64,000 nt of DNA from Kineothrix sp. IPX-CK (lineage in GTDB: Bacteria > Bacillota > Clostridia > Lachnospirales > Lachnospiraceae): positions 3,782,001-3,846,000 of the forward strand of contig NZ_CP146256.1 in assembly GCF_039134705.1 (NCBI RefSeq), read 5' to 3'. A model generated the notes under the pieces. That model had not been told where the DNA came from. It was given only the letters and a program-made list of their open reading frames with translations, and searched no databases. The number at the start of each line of letters is the position of its first letter. Position 1 is the first letter of the stretch. This document shows, one piece after another, positions 54,491 through 63,045 of this stretch. The position numbers and the translations under genes are program-made.

Positions 54491-55533
54491 TGAAGCTTAT
54501 GAAAAAGTCTTACCTGTATTTTATCGTGAAGTGTATCGCAGTAAGCGGCATCACCTTTTTGCTTCTGCTGTTGTTAAATTACCGCTATAAGCAAGTGATG
54601 GAAGACCCTTATACCGATGCGCACAAGTTCGACTATATGGATTCCACCTATAACAATATCCAGATTGCGAATATTGGAAGCTCTCATGGAGAATATGCTT
54701 TTTATTATGAGGGACTGACAAAACAGGCCGGCTACGAATGTTTCAATTTCGCCATGGCGAGCCAGACCTATAACTACGACCTCGCAATCCTTTCCATGTA
54801 TAGGGAGCATTTTGCAAAAGACAGTATTCTGTTCATTCCGATTTCTTACTTCTCCTTTAACAACGAAGTGGTTAACGAAACGGAAAAGCAGTCCCTGAAC
54901 GCCAAATATTACACCTTCCTCTCTCCCCGATATATCCCCGACTACAGCCCTTATGTCGATTTGGTAACACACAGGCTGCCCATTCTGTCCGCAGGAGAAG
55001 ATATTGTAAAAATTTTTCCCTCGGGTGTTTTATCCCCTTTTCTGCCGTTAAAAGCTTTTGCCGCTGAAAGCGATGCTCCCACTTCCGAGGAGTTGGCGGC
55101 TCAGTTTTACGAAAAGGCTCTGAACAGGTATCAAAGGCATATGGAAAACAAAGAAGAGTATTTCATACAGGAGCGCATAGACAATCTGTATGACATTATA
55201 AATCTTTGTATGGAAAACGACATTACTCCCGTACTCATTACTACGCCCTACACCTCCTATTATACCGATATGGTTTCCTCTGAATTCAAAACAGAGTTTT
55301 ATGATACTATTCATGCCGTAACAGACGCTACCGGCGTCCCTTATTATGATTATTCGCAGGATGAGCGCTTTACCGGCCATCTGGAATATTTTGCGGATGC
55401 GGATCACTTAAATACGGAGGGGGCAAACGCCTTTATGAATATAATAAAAGAAGAAATCCCCGAATACCGGGAATTTCTTCAAAATAATGGCCCTATTCAT
55501 AGTGGAGACCCTAACTGGCAGCCCCCCAATTAA
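54490..55533 (+). CDS. SGNH/DltD-like partner of the MBOAT
   Basis: A 347-residue protein with one N-terminal membrane anchor and an extracellular SGNH domain: IANIGSSHGEYAFYYEG (nucleophile Ser with adjacent His), NFAMASQTYNYDL, PVLITTPYTSYY and DADHLNTEGANAF (Asp-x-x-His). The ATG at 54490 shares bases with the stop codon of the MBOAT (TGATG); an upstream TTG at 54487 and a downstream ATG at 54499 are alternatives. Together with the MBOAT this is a complete acyl-transfer module. A Pro-rich final segment follows the domain. Confidence 0.88.
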   Translation: MKLMKKSYLYFIVKCIAVSGITFLLLLLLNYRYKQVMEDPYTDAHKFDYMDSTYNNIQIANIGSSHGEYAFYYEGLTKQAGYECFNFAMASQTYNYDLAILSMYREHFAKDSILFIPISYFSFNNEVVNETEKQSLNAKYYTFLSPRYIPDYSPYVDLVTHRLPILSAGEDIVKIFPSGVLSPFLPLKAFAAESDAPTSEELAAQFYEKALNRYQRHMENKEEYFIQERIDNLYDIINLCMENDITPVLITTPYTSYYTDMVSSEFKTEFYDTIHAVTDATGVPYYDYSQDERFTGHLEYFADADHLNTEGANAFMNIIKEEIPEYREFLQNNGPIHSGDPNWQPPN

Positions 55534-55542
55534 ACTTATTTT

Positions 55543-57561
55543 CTATTCTTTTTCGATTATAATACCTGAAACGACCATATCTGCACCGCCTGCATTCCAA
55601 AAGGCAAATTCCAAATCCTCGGCGTGTTCGGAAAGTTCCACTTCACAGGTCACCTGAGTGTCTCCGAGAAGTACATTCTGCGGCTCGAGGATCTTACCTC
55701 CTCCGCTGTAATAGCATTTTATCTCTGTGGATGCGAGATTGCTTCCCGTTACCGTAACCTTATATTTTCCCGCCTCCGCATTCAGGTACGGTCCGTAGGT
55801 ATTTCCATAGGGGTGGATAATCCATGCGCCGTCCACCACCTCTCCGTTATTCATGAACTGGCCGCTTTCAAGCTCATAGCGGTAGGTGGTCAAGTCTTTC
55901 CCGGTAAGGGGCTCCATATCTCCGAGAGGAGCACTGCATCCGACGATCAGTCCGTCTATTTCATAATAATTCATTTCGTAATTCAGGCACTTCTGCGCCT
56001 CATTCTTGAAAAAGATAAAAATGGTATCCGCCGGAAGCTCCTGCAGGGCCGTATCCCGAGCTACGATTTCCTTATCCCCGATGGATCTGGCGAAATAGAA
56101 ATTGCTCAAGGTCAGCCCGTAATCTGACCCATAATCACCGAAGGAAAACAATAGCTTTCTGCTGTTTGCCACATCCGATACAAAGCATATATGCGCTGCA
56201 TCCGTCTCCTCGGCGATCATTCTCCAATCCTCTGAGGGCAATAATGTCTGGTAGCTGTCCACCTTATTGTATATCTCATTCTTCTTGGCCAGCATTCCCC
56301 TGATATCTGCAATCTGTAAAAGCAGGCAAATCGTCAGCAAAATACCCTTCGCCCTCTTGCCTGCCACCTTTATATCCAGGCATATTGCACCAAGCACGAG
56401 CAGATATACCATCGGCCATATCAGGCGTCCCGTGGCCCGAAAGATACTCCACATTTTATAAATAAATCCCGGAACGGGCAGCTCATATAATACCTTGTCA
56501 TTGTACATCACGATATTAGAAGCTGATACAATAAGGGTAACCATGATGATAAGTACATATGCCAGCTCCCGGATATGCGCCTTGATCCATATGGATATAC
56601 GCACTTTCTTCATTGCCGCACTGCTCAGCCATAGACATACGGAGATAAAAAGCAGCACCAGAATTCCAAGTCCTAAGTAGGCGAAGCCCTCGTATTGGCT
56701 GTCCGTATAGGGCATGTCCTTCCAATAACCGGACCATCCCTGGGGATTAAAAAATCCGTTCAAATTAAAGCTGTAATACCCTACTCCGTCATTTCCGGCC
56801 TTCATTCCCGATCCAAAGCCCCCCAGAAGGAAAACCACGGCCAAAGCTGCCCCAATGTAGGATAAAAAAGGCAGCAGCACTTTCCACTTTTTCTCTCCTC
56901 TCACGAAATCGATCAGCATAAATCCGAGAAGGATAATTCCGCACATGGGCAGAAAATATATGTGAATGCTACCGCACAGCGCCCCTACTATTGCCCAGCC
57001 GATCAGCGCATTCTTCGTCTTCCCAAATACTTCATCGTAATATACGATAAAGGTAAGCGCCAGCAGACATAAAAAGTGAGCGGAAAGCGATGTCATCCAG
57101 TACATTCTGTCAATAAACGCGGGACTCAGTATAAACAACATACCGCCCAGCACTATCAAAAAATCGTTCTTCAAATATTTCTTCACAAGAATCGCACCGA
57201 TTCCGCCCTGAAGCATGAAACATAATAGACCGAACCATCCAAAATACTGAAACTGCGCCGGCAGCAAAAAGCGAACCGCCTTGAAAAACACTGCAAAAAG
57301 CGGTATGGAGTCGGTAAAGATAACAGAGGTCGCATTAGGATATGCCATCGTATCGATGAGTCCGAGGGGAAATTTCCAGCCCGCATGTCTGAAAAATTTC
57401 CAGCCAAGATAGTGCTGTGTCAAGTCTCCGTCTTCGCTGGTCATCAGCCAGTCCGTATAGCAGGGATTCAAAATATGTATGCCGTAAATCAGTACAAATA
57501 CTGCCGCTCCCAACAGCGCACAAATCCACACAGGCTTATTTTCAACAAACTTCTTTTTCAT
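55543..57561 (-). CDS. Large polytopic membrane protein, GT-C-like (DUF6311-like)
   Basis: A 672-residue protein with about eleven helices and a beta-rich C-terminal domain (from about 560; VDGAWIIHPYGNTYGPYLNAEAG, IEKE end). The first outer loop reads SEDGDLTQHYLGWKFFRHAGWKFPLG, the signature I associate with DUF6311, with acidic residues placed as in GT-C transferases. Three ATGs are possible: the first (57597) lacks a ribosome site, the second (57573) is only one base from AGGAG, and the third (57561) is 13 bases from it and gives a basic MKKKF start, so I chose it. A clear promoter lies upstream. It probably transfers a sugar from a lipid carrier outside the membrane. Confidence 0.75.
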   Translation of the reverse strand: MKKKFVENKPVWICALLGAAVFVLIYGIHILNPCYTDWLMTSEDGDLTQHYLGWKFFRHAGWKFPLGLIDTMAYPNATSVIFTDSIPLFAVFFKAVRFLLPAQFQYFGWFGLLCFMLQGGIGAILVKKYLKNDFLIVLGGMLFILSPAFIDRMYWMTSLSAHFLCLLALTFIVYYDEVFGKTKNALIGWAIVGALCGSIHIYFLPMCGIILLGFMLIDFVRGEKKWKVLLPFLSYIGAALAVVFLLGGFGSGMKAGNDGVGYYSFNLNGFFNPQGWSGYWKDMPYTDSQYEGFAYLGLGILVLLFISVCLWLSSAAMKKVRISIWIKAHIRELAYVLIIMVTLIVSASNIVMYNDKVLYELPVPGFIYKMWSIFRATGRLIWPMVYLLVLGAICLDIKVAGKRAKGILLTICLLLQIADIRGMLAKKNEIYNKVDSYQTLLPSEDWRMIAEETDAAHICFVSDVANSRKLLFSFGDYGSDYGLTLSNFYFARSIGDKEIVARDTALQELPADTIFIFFKNEAQKCLNYEMNYYEIDGLIVGCSAPLGDMEPLTGKDLTTYRYELESGQFMNNGEVVDGAWIIHPYGNTYGPYLNAEAGKYKVTVTGSNLASTEIKCYYSGGGKILEPQNVLLGDTQVTCEVELSEHAEDLEFAFWNAGGADMVVSGIIIEKE

Positions 57562-57640
57562 TTTTATACCCATGCTCCTTTCAACCTTATACCCCATGTC
57601 CGCTCCGGCGGATTCAAAATTTTTTCAGTCTTCCTACACA

Positions 57641-57669
57641 ATATTAATACATGCTGGAGCTAAAGTCAA
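57641..57669 (-). promoter_or_regulatory. Promoter of the DUF6311-like gene
   Basis: Minus-strand TTGACT (57664-57669), 17-base spacer, TAATAT (57641-57646), about 80 bases upstream of the chosen start. Confidence 0.7.
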
Positions 57670-57735
57670 AAGCAGAATTGTCAAACGAAAGGAGGTGTGT
57701 TACAGTTAACTTTATAAAATATCGGAGGTATACAC

Positions 57736-58992
57736 ATGATAGCCACCACAAAAAGCAAAGTATTCATCCATAAATTTTTATCCAAATGTTACTCATTCCG
57801 CAGAGAAGGCTGCATTTTTCTCCTTCTCCTCCTATCGTTTCTTAGTCAGGCGCCGTCCGCCCTTCATGATTGGAACAGCGGCTGGTATGTAATGGACTAT
57901 TCTCTCGGCTTCGATTCCAGGCTGCTCATCGGTTCCCTGCTGCGTTTGTTTTATCCGGACTATTTGCCTGCTGAAAGCGCATATACTTTTGTATTTTGTT
58001 CCATTATCGTATTTCTCATGCTTATTTCCTATGTCCTCGGTTCAGCCCTAAGAAGAACGAACAAGCTTCCTGCGAACACAGCTTTGCTCCTTCTGATCAC
58101 ACTTTATCTGCTGAGCCCAGGTTCTCCTGCTTACCTGTGGACCAGTGAAAATATGGGTAGATTCGACCTGTATCTCATCATGCTGACCGTTTTCGCCGCC
58201 ATTCTTTACATAAAAATATCTTCTGTGACAATACGGCTGATTTCCTTTACCATTATCGGGCTCATAGCCCTCTGCGTTCACCAAGTATTTATGTTTATTT
58301 TCCTGCCGCTTTTATTTACCATGTTTGTGGATACCGTCTCTGAAAAGTGCAGAAAATCCGATTTTGTTCTGGGAATCCAAGGCCTTTTTCTTTTGTGTAT
58401 AGCTTTTGTTTATCTGCAGATCTTCTCTCAGCTGAATATAGGCACATTAGACGATCTTACCGCCCTTTTGTCTGTCAGGACAGACTTGAATGTAAACGAA
58501 ACGGCGCTTCGATATGAATACTTTTCCACTATCGACACCGCCTTTTATGAGCTTATGCTAAACCAGCTCTCAGAGCGCATTCGTTATGGTGTGGTGACCA
58601 TTTTTCTTCTGTCGCCTCTGGCGCTTATCTATGGTTATCTTTGGAACCGCATTTTAAAGGCAGCGGGTACGGCAAAAATAAAATATTCCTTGTTTTTATT
58701 AAGCCACCTGTGTTTCATTCCGGCCTTTTTACTTGCCATCGACTGGGGACGTTGGTTCGGCGCTTTCCTTACTGTTCAGGCGCTGCAAATCGTTCTTTTG
58801 GCCGCTAAAAAGGATGCTGTGGTTTTGACAGGCCTTACAGAGCTTCGCACCTGCTTTTACAAGCATCCTTATCTCTTTATCGCTGCAGGACTCTGGATGG
58901 CTTCCTTAAGCAAGTTCCAGACGACGCTTCTGCCGGACGCACCAGTGTTCTTCTCTTCTGTGTATAGACTCCTGCACACAATATTATTTTAA
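57736..58992 (+). CDS. Polytopic membrane protein, GT-C-like
   Basis: A 418-residue protein with about ten helices, unrecognised family. An outer loop close to the start has DWNSGWYVMDYSLGFDSRLLIG, with the Asp residues in a GT-C-like position; TSENMGRFDLYL follows in a later loop. Thus it may be a glycosyltransferase using a lipid-linked sugar, like its neighbours. GGAGG lies seven bases before the ATG. It stands alone on the plus strand between two minus-strand genes, and its 3' end overlaps that of the next gene by nine bases. Function is not assigned. Confidence 0.68.
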   Translation: MIATTKSKVFIHKFLSKCYSFRREGCIFLLLLLSFLSQAPSALHDWNSGWYVMDYSLGFDSRLLIGSLLRLFYPDYLPAESAYTFVFCSIIVFLMLISYVLGSALRRTNKLPANTALLLLITLYLLSPGSPAYLWTSENMGRFDLYLIMLTVFAAILYIKISSVTIRLISFTIIGLIALCVHQVFMFIFLPLLFTMFVDTVSEKCRKSDFVLGIQGLFLLCIAFVYLQIFSQLNIGTLDDLTALLSVRTDLNVNETALRYEYFSTIDTAFYELMLNQLSERIRYGVVTIFLLSPLALIYGYLWNRILKAAGTAKIKYSLFLLSHLCFIPAFLLAIDWGRWFGAFLTVQALQIVLLAAKKDAVVLTGLTELRTCFYKHPYLFIAAGLWMASLSKFQTTLLPDAPVFFSSVYRLLHTILF

Positions 58993-60351
58993 TTGTTCCC
59001 AGTCTTCTCTGGGAACTGCTAAGATACTATTTACTTCATAATAAGTAGCATATGCGACATTTATCCAGTAACCGCTGTCTTCACTGAGCTCGGAATTGTA
59101 AGCGTCACTGTACTTCGTCTCGAAGGCCGGGCGCAGCAGCGGTACTGTAATGTCCATATTGCCTGCCGCCTTCTGCTCTTCGATATAAGCAAATCGCTCC
59201 TCGCTCTCCCTATAGATCCTCACCAGATTCGCCCCGCTGTCCATATACGTAAAGAGGAAGGAAAGGGTAAAGATAGCAGTTATTCCGATTTTCAGCGCCT
59301 TCAGATACAAATCCTTGTCCGACACATCCACAATTCCCTGAATACAACTGATCATGAGGAAAATTCCGGCTCCGAAATAAGCTCTTGCCACCGGTTCAGG
59401 AGTTAGTACAAGCGCGTAGCAGGTGGCTATAAAAACAAAGAAAAAAATGAGCATGTTCTTACTGCGCCTCCACTGGTTCTGCTGCAGTCTGACAAGAACA
59501 AACACTACAATGCAGATCGCCAGAAGAATGAAAAAGTGATTTCGAATCGCCAAGTTGCATTTCAGCCATCTGGAAGCGATCGCAAAAAGCCCCGTATGTT
59601 CTTCCTCCATATACTGCTGCCTGTTAGCATTTCCCGGTGCCAGTATCATGAAGAGGAAACCGATCATATTTCCCGCCACTCCGCTCAGCATCCAGAGACG
59701 CACCTTTTTCTTCTCCCAGAAATAAAAGCCGATCCATATGAGTGTCAGCAGAATACAGCCGCCGGAAGTATTCTCATTACACCAGCCGGCCACGATTCCC
59801 ATCAGGAGTAAGCCAATTGCAGGCGCCGTCTGCTGAGAATCTCTGTAATCCTTCTTCAGGCAATATCGAAACGCCGAAATATACCCCAGGATAATCGTGC
59901 TCCCCCATAAATAATTACATGCTCCCGTTTCCCACAATACCGTCTGGGCAAAAGACACAGAAAAGGTCCAGAGGAAAAGGTTGATAAGAAGATATACGAA
60001 AACGTCGTACTTTTTCTTGAATTCGATGTTGTAATACATAAAAAGCGTAAGTGCCACGAACGCCATACTGTTGAAGATATTAAAAATCCATTTATCTCCC
60101 GTTAAGAAGGTACGGAGTATCATATGGTTGACACTTCTTCCCGTCCATGTGGCATATTGCTGCATCTCCTGTCTGATCAAGTCAAGAAAGGAGTCGGCAC
60201 CCGCAACGATTTTCCCATAGGACAAATCGTCGGTCATTGCCGGAGTAAACGCATTGTAAATGAAAATCATCAAAAAAGAAACTGCAATTAAGAAATAAAA
60301 AATGATTCTCCTAAAATTTTCGTTCTTTATATCAAAAGCATCACGGTTCAT
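58984..60351 (-). CDS. Polytopic membrane protein (DUF6056-like)
   Basis: A 455-residue protein with about eleven helices. The first outer loop contains AFTPAMTDDLSYG with TDD acidic residues and a later WTGRSVNHMILRTF, which I associate with DUF6056; the name is from memory. The arrangement is again that of GT-C enzymes. ATGs at 60363 and 60351 are both possible; the upstream one has AGGA only one base away, so I used the second. Its 5' end overlaps the mutase-like gene by about ten bases, placing it at the end of the WecG/epimerase/GtrA/mutase operon. Confidence 0.75.
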   Translation of the reverse strand: MNRDAFDIKNENFRRIIFYFLIAVSFLMIFIYNAFTPAMTDDLSYGKIVAGADSFLDLIRQEMQQYATWTGRSVNHMILRTFLTGDKWIFNIFNSMAFVALTLFMYYNIEFKKKYDVFVYLLINLFLWTFSVSFAQTVLWETGACNYLWGSTIILGYISAFRYCLKKDYRDSQQTAPAIGLLLMGIVAGWCNENTSGGCILLTLIWIGFYFWEKKKVRLWMLSGVAGNMIGFLFMILAPGNANRQQYMEEEHTGLFAIASRWLKCNLAIRNHFFILLAICIVVFVLVRLQQNQWRRSKNMLIFFFVFIATCYALVLTPEPVARAYFGAGIFLMISCIQGIVDVSDKDLYLKALKIGITAIFTLSFLFTYMDSGANLVRIYRESEERFAYIEEQKAAGNMDITVPLLRPAFETKYSDAYNSELSEDSGYWINVAYATYYEVNSILAVPREDWEQLK

Positions 60352-61576
60352 ATGAATTGCCATTCCTTTCTGAAAGCTCTTCAGCCAGCTTCATGGAAAG
60401 CTCCACCACAGCGTCGGAGTTGTAATGCTCATGCTCTCCCCATCTGCCAAGGCCATAAACCCTCTCCTTTTTTGCATAGGCTAACAGCCGCTCCATAATC
60501 CCCGGCTTATCAACCGTATTTAGCGGATAAGCATATTCATTCATGTACCGGAAGCTTCCGTCCCCCGGCAGGATTCTGTCCTTGTTTGTCTCCGTCCAAT
60601 ATCCTTTGGAGTCCGGGCAGAAATTATGCCGTACCAATATTCTGTGATAGGAAATCTCCCTCTGAGGGTAATAAATCCAATGTGCCTGAGTATCCAGACG
60701 CTCCGGGTTGTATTCAATCTGTGTAGAGCTATATTTTAACTTTCCGATGTCCGCTTTCATCTCCTCGGACATTCCTTCTATATGTGCAAATTCCATCCAC
60801 GGTATGGTAGTTATAATATTTTCTCCGACGTAGCTGCTCCCATCCATGCAGGCTACTGTCTTTTCCGTCAGGCTAAGCCTGTTTACAGCCGCGCCAAGCA
60901 CGATTTTATCCTTAACCTCCTCCTGCATTCTGAGCCAAAGTTCTCCATAACCGTATCTTTTCGGATAATAAAATCGGGCATGTCCTGGCTGCTTGCCGTA
61001 CGCCCTTTTCTCTTCACAGCTACGCTTCGTCTCCTCATAAGAAACTCCCGGCAGCTTCTCCAGCCAATAAGTTCCCAACGTATTTAAATTGCTGCCGAAC
61101 ATTTTCTCGTTGTAGGGAAGCATGTAATCCTCTGCGATCTTTCGCCCCAGCTTCCAGTAAATCCAATCCACGAACTCTTCCGGCATCGCTTCACCCTTAT
61201 TGCAGCCCGCGTCCGCGATAGAATCCAAATATTCCTTCTGCTTCTCCGGTTTCATCTCCCATATATTGGCTTCGAAGGGATGATGAATAAAGCCTCCGTC
61301 AAAGGAGATTCTCGAGTCACGCTCATACGTATCCCACTCCTCCTTCGGCATAAAGCCGAATAAGAATTCTACCACCTTAGGCCTTCTCACATCCAGAAAA
61401 TGCCCGCCGCCTATGTCCAGCGGAGAACCGTCCACCTGCATGCTGCGGCATAAGCCGCCCGCCTCTTCTTCTTTTTCCAGGACAAGAAAGGATTCCTCAC
61501 CCATTTGTTTCAACCGGTTTGCAAATGCCAGCCCCGCCGGTCCTGCTCCCAGTATCAGATACTTTACTTTTTTCAT
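60341..61576 (-). CDS. UDP-galactopyranose-mutase-like FAD protein
   Basis: A 411-residue flavoprotein: YLILGAGPAGLAFANRL (FAD-binding), LVLEKEEEAGGLCRSMQVDGSPLDIGGGHFLD, with RPKVVEFLFGF, and GLGRWGEHEHYNSDAVVEL near the C-terminus. This is the mutase/oxidoreductase superfamily that includes Glf, and the length fits better than the 530-residue relative at 37833. Possible products are furanose sugars or other flavin-altered nucleotide sugars. Its start overlaps the stop of gtrA (ATGA), and it lies in the same operon as the epimerase. Confidence 0.82.
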   Translation of the reverse strand: MKKVKYLILGAGPAGLAFANRLKQMGEESFLVLEKEEEAGGLCRSMQVDGSPLDIGGGHFLDVRRPKVVEFLFGFMPKEEWDTYERDSRISFDGGFIHHPFEANIWEMKPEKQKEYLDSIADAGCNKGEAMPEEFVDWIYWKLGRKIAEDYMLPYNEKMFGSNLNTLGTYWLEKLPGVSYEETKRSCEEKRAYGKQPGHARFYYPKRYGYGELWLRMQEEVKDKIVLGAAVNRLSLTEKTVACMDGSSYVGENIITTIPWMEFAHIEGMSEEMKADIGKLKYSSTQIEYNPERLDTQAHWIYYPQREISYHRILVRHNFCPDSKGYWTETNKDRILPGDGSFRYMNEYAYPLNTVDKPGIMERLLAYAKKERVYGLGRWGEHEHYNSDAVVELSMKLAEELSERNGNSYEP

Positions 61577-62022
61577 TTGCTTTCCATTCCATCCTGTGAA
61601 CCATCGATATTTTTATCCTTATTATTGAAAACAAAAAACTTTTGTCCTATAAAATTAAGAACAATAAAGATCCCCGTTCCCATTACTATGGCCACATTTT
61701 CTACAATTGTCTGGGAATACTCACTCAGCACACTTCGCACTAACGGTCTGGCAATGCCATAGGCAAGAAAGTAACATACTACAATATTGAGGGCAAATTT
61801 AATCACATAAGCCCTGCTGCTCTCCTGAACCTTAAAGGTAAGCTTCTTATTGGCAAAATAGGAAAAAATACTTCCGATCACATAAGAGGTGGCGCTGGCC
61901 ACCCAATAATTCAGATGCAGAATGTTATAAAAAACCATGATAAGGAAAAATCCCAGCAGCGTGTTGATAACTCCTATCATACCAAAATGCAGTACTTCGT
62001 CAAATAACTTCTTAATATTCAT
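61573..62022 (-). CDS. GtrA family flippase-like protein
   Basis: A 149-residue membrane protein with four helices. It is of the GtrA kind, which translocates polyprenyl-phosphate sugars across the membrane. Landmarks: LHFGMIGVINTLLGFFLIMVFYN (first helix), YWVASATSYVIGSIFSYFANKKLTF, and the final IVLNFIGQKFFVFNNK. The frame extends to 62136, overlapping the epimerase, but AAGGAG lies four to five bases before the ATG at 62022. It overlaps the epimerase stop by 11 bases, and its own stop overlaps the mutase start. A GtrB partner is 15 kb away, at 46420. Confidence 0.9.
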   Translation of the reverse strand: MNIKKLFDEVLHFGMIGVINTLLGFFLIMVFYNILHLNYWVASATSYVIGSIFSYFANKKLTFKVQESSRAYVIKFALNIVVCYFLAYGIARPLVRSVLSEYSQTIVENVAIVMGTGIFIVLNFIGQKFFVFNNKDKNIDGSQDGMESK

Positions 62023-63007
62023 AATACTCCTTAAACCAATCCGTAAATTTCTTGATCCCCTCTTCCATAGAGGTATCCGGCTTAAAGCCGAAATCCTTCT
62101 CCAACTGGGAGACATCCGCATACGTCCGGTATACATCTCCCAGCTGCATAGGCAGAAACTCCTTTTGAGCTTCCTTACCGAGGCATCTTTCCAGGGCTGA
62201 AATAAAGTCCATCAGTTTCTCCGGCTTATTATTGCCTATATTGTAAATCTTATATAAGGCCCCCTGCTCATCCTCGCTCTGGGGGTTGCAGAGGATATTT
62301 TCCACTCCCTCTACAATGTCGTCAATATAAGTGAAATCACGATACATATCGCCGTCGTTATAAATCTGTATGGGCTCGTCCTTCATGATTTTTAACGCGA
62401 ACTTGTAGCACGCCATATCCGGCCTCCCGTAAGGGCCGTATACTGTGAAGAATCTAAGCCCGGTAACCGGAATCTTATACAGTTTGCTGTAAGAATATGC
62501 CATCAATTCATTGGATTTCTTCGTGGCCGCATAAAGGCTCAACGGATGGTCCGCCTTATCTTCCGTACAAAAGGGGATCTTCTCATTTCCTCCGTATACG
62601 GAACTGGAGGAAGCGAAGACAAGATGATCCACCGGATAATTACGGCAGGCCTCCAGTATGTGGAAAAATCCCACGATGTTAGACTGAATGTATACGTCCG
62701 GATTGTCAATGCTGTATCTGACCCCTGCCTGTGCGGCTAGATTGACAACAATATCCGGCTTCTCCTTGTCGAATACGGAAAACAGCCCCTCCTTATCCGC
62801 CAAATCGCACTTACAAAACATATAATGCTCATATTCTTCCAAAATAGCAAGGCGCGCTTCCTTTAACGAAACTTCATAGTAGTCGTTCATGTTGTCGAGA
62901 CCAATGACCCTCGCACCTTTCTTAAGCAGACTTTCTGACAAATGAAAACCGATGAAGCCTGCGCCACCGGTAATCAAATAAATTTTATTCTCATCCAATC
63001 GTTTCAT
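62012..63007 (-). CDS. NAD-dependent nucleotide-sugar 4-epimerase (UDP-glucuronate 4-epimerase-like)
   Basis: A 331-residue extended SDR: LITGGAGFIGFHLSESLLKKG, DNMNDYYEVSLKEARL, LAAQAGVRYSIDNPDVY, SSSSVYGG, the YAATKKSNE catalytic Tyr-x3-Lys, TGLRFFTVYGPYGRPDMA and FTYIDDIVEGV. The VRYSI and YGPYGRPDMA segments are typical of UDP-glucuronate 4-epimerases (WbnF, CapI). It would supply UDP-galacturonate for the polymer; substrate choice is inferred. GAGAGG precedes the ATG. First clear gene downstream of the tandem WecG/TagA gene, 38 bases away. Confidence 0.88.
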   Translation of the reverse strand: MKRLDENKIYLITGGAGFIGFHLSESLLKKGARVIGLDNMNDYYEVSLKEARLAILEEYEHYMFCKCDLADKEGLFSVFDKEKPDIVVNLAAQAGVRYSIDNPDVYIQSNIVGFFHILEACRNYPVDHLVFASSSSVYGGNEKIPFCTEDKADHPLSLYAATKKSNELMAYSYSKLYKIPVTGLRFFTVYGPYGRPDMACYKFALKIMKDEPIQIYNDGDMYRDFTYIDDIVEGVENILCNPQSEDEQGALYKIYNIGNNKPEKLMDFISALERCLGKEAQKEFLPMQLGDVYRTYADVSQLEKDFGFKPDTSMEEGIKKFTDWFKEYYEY

Positions 63008-63045
63008 AGTTCCTCTCCCGCGATTCCTTTTGTCTGCCTAGTCGG

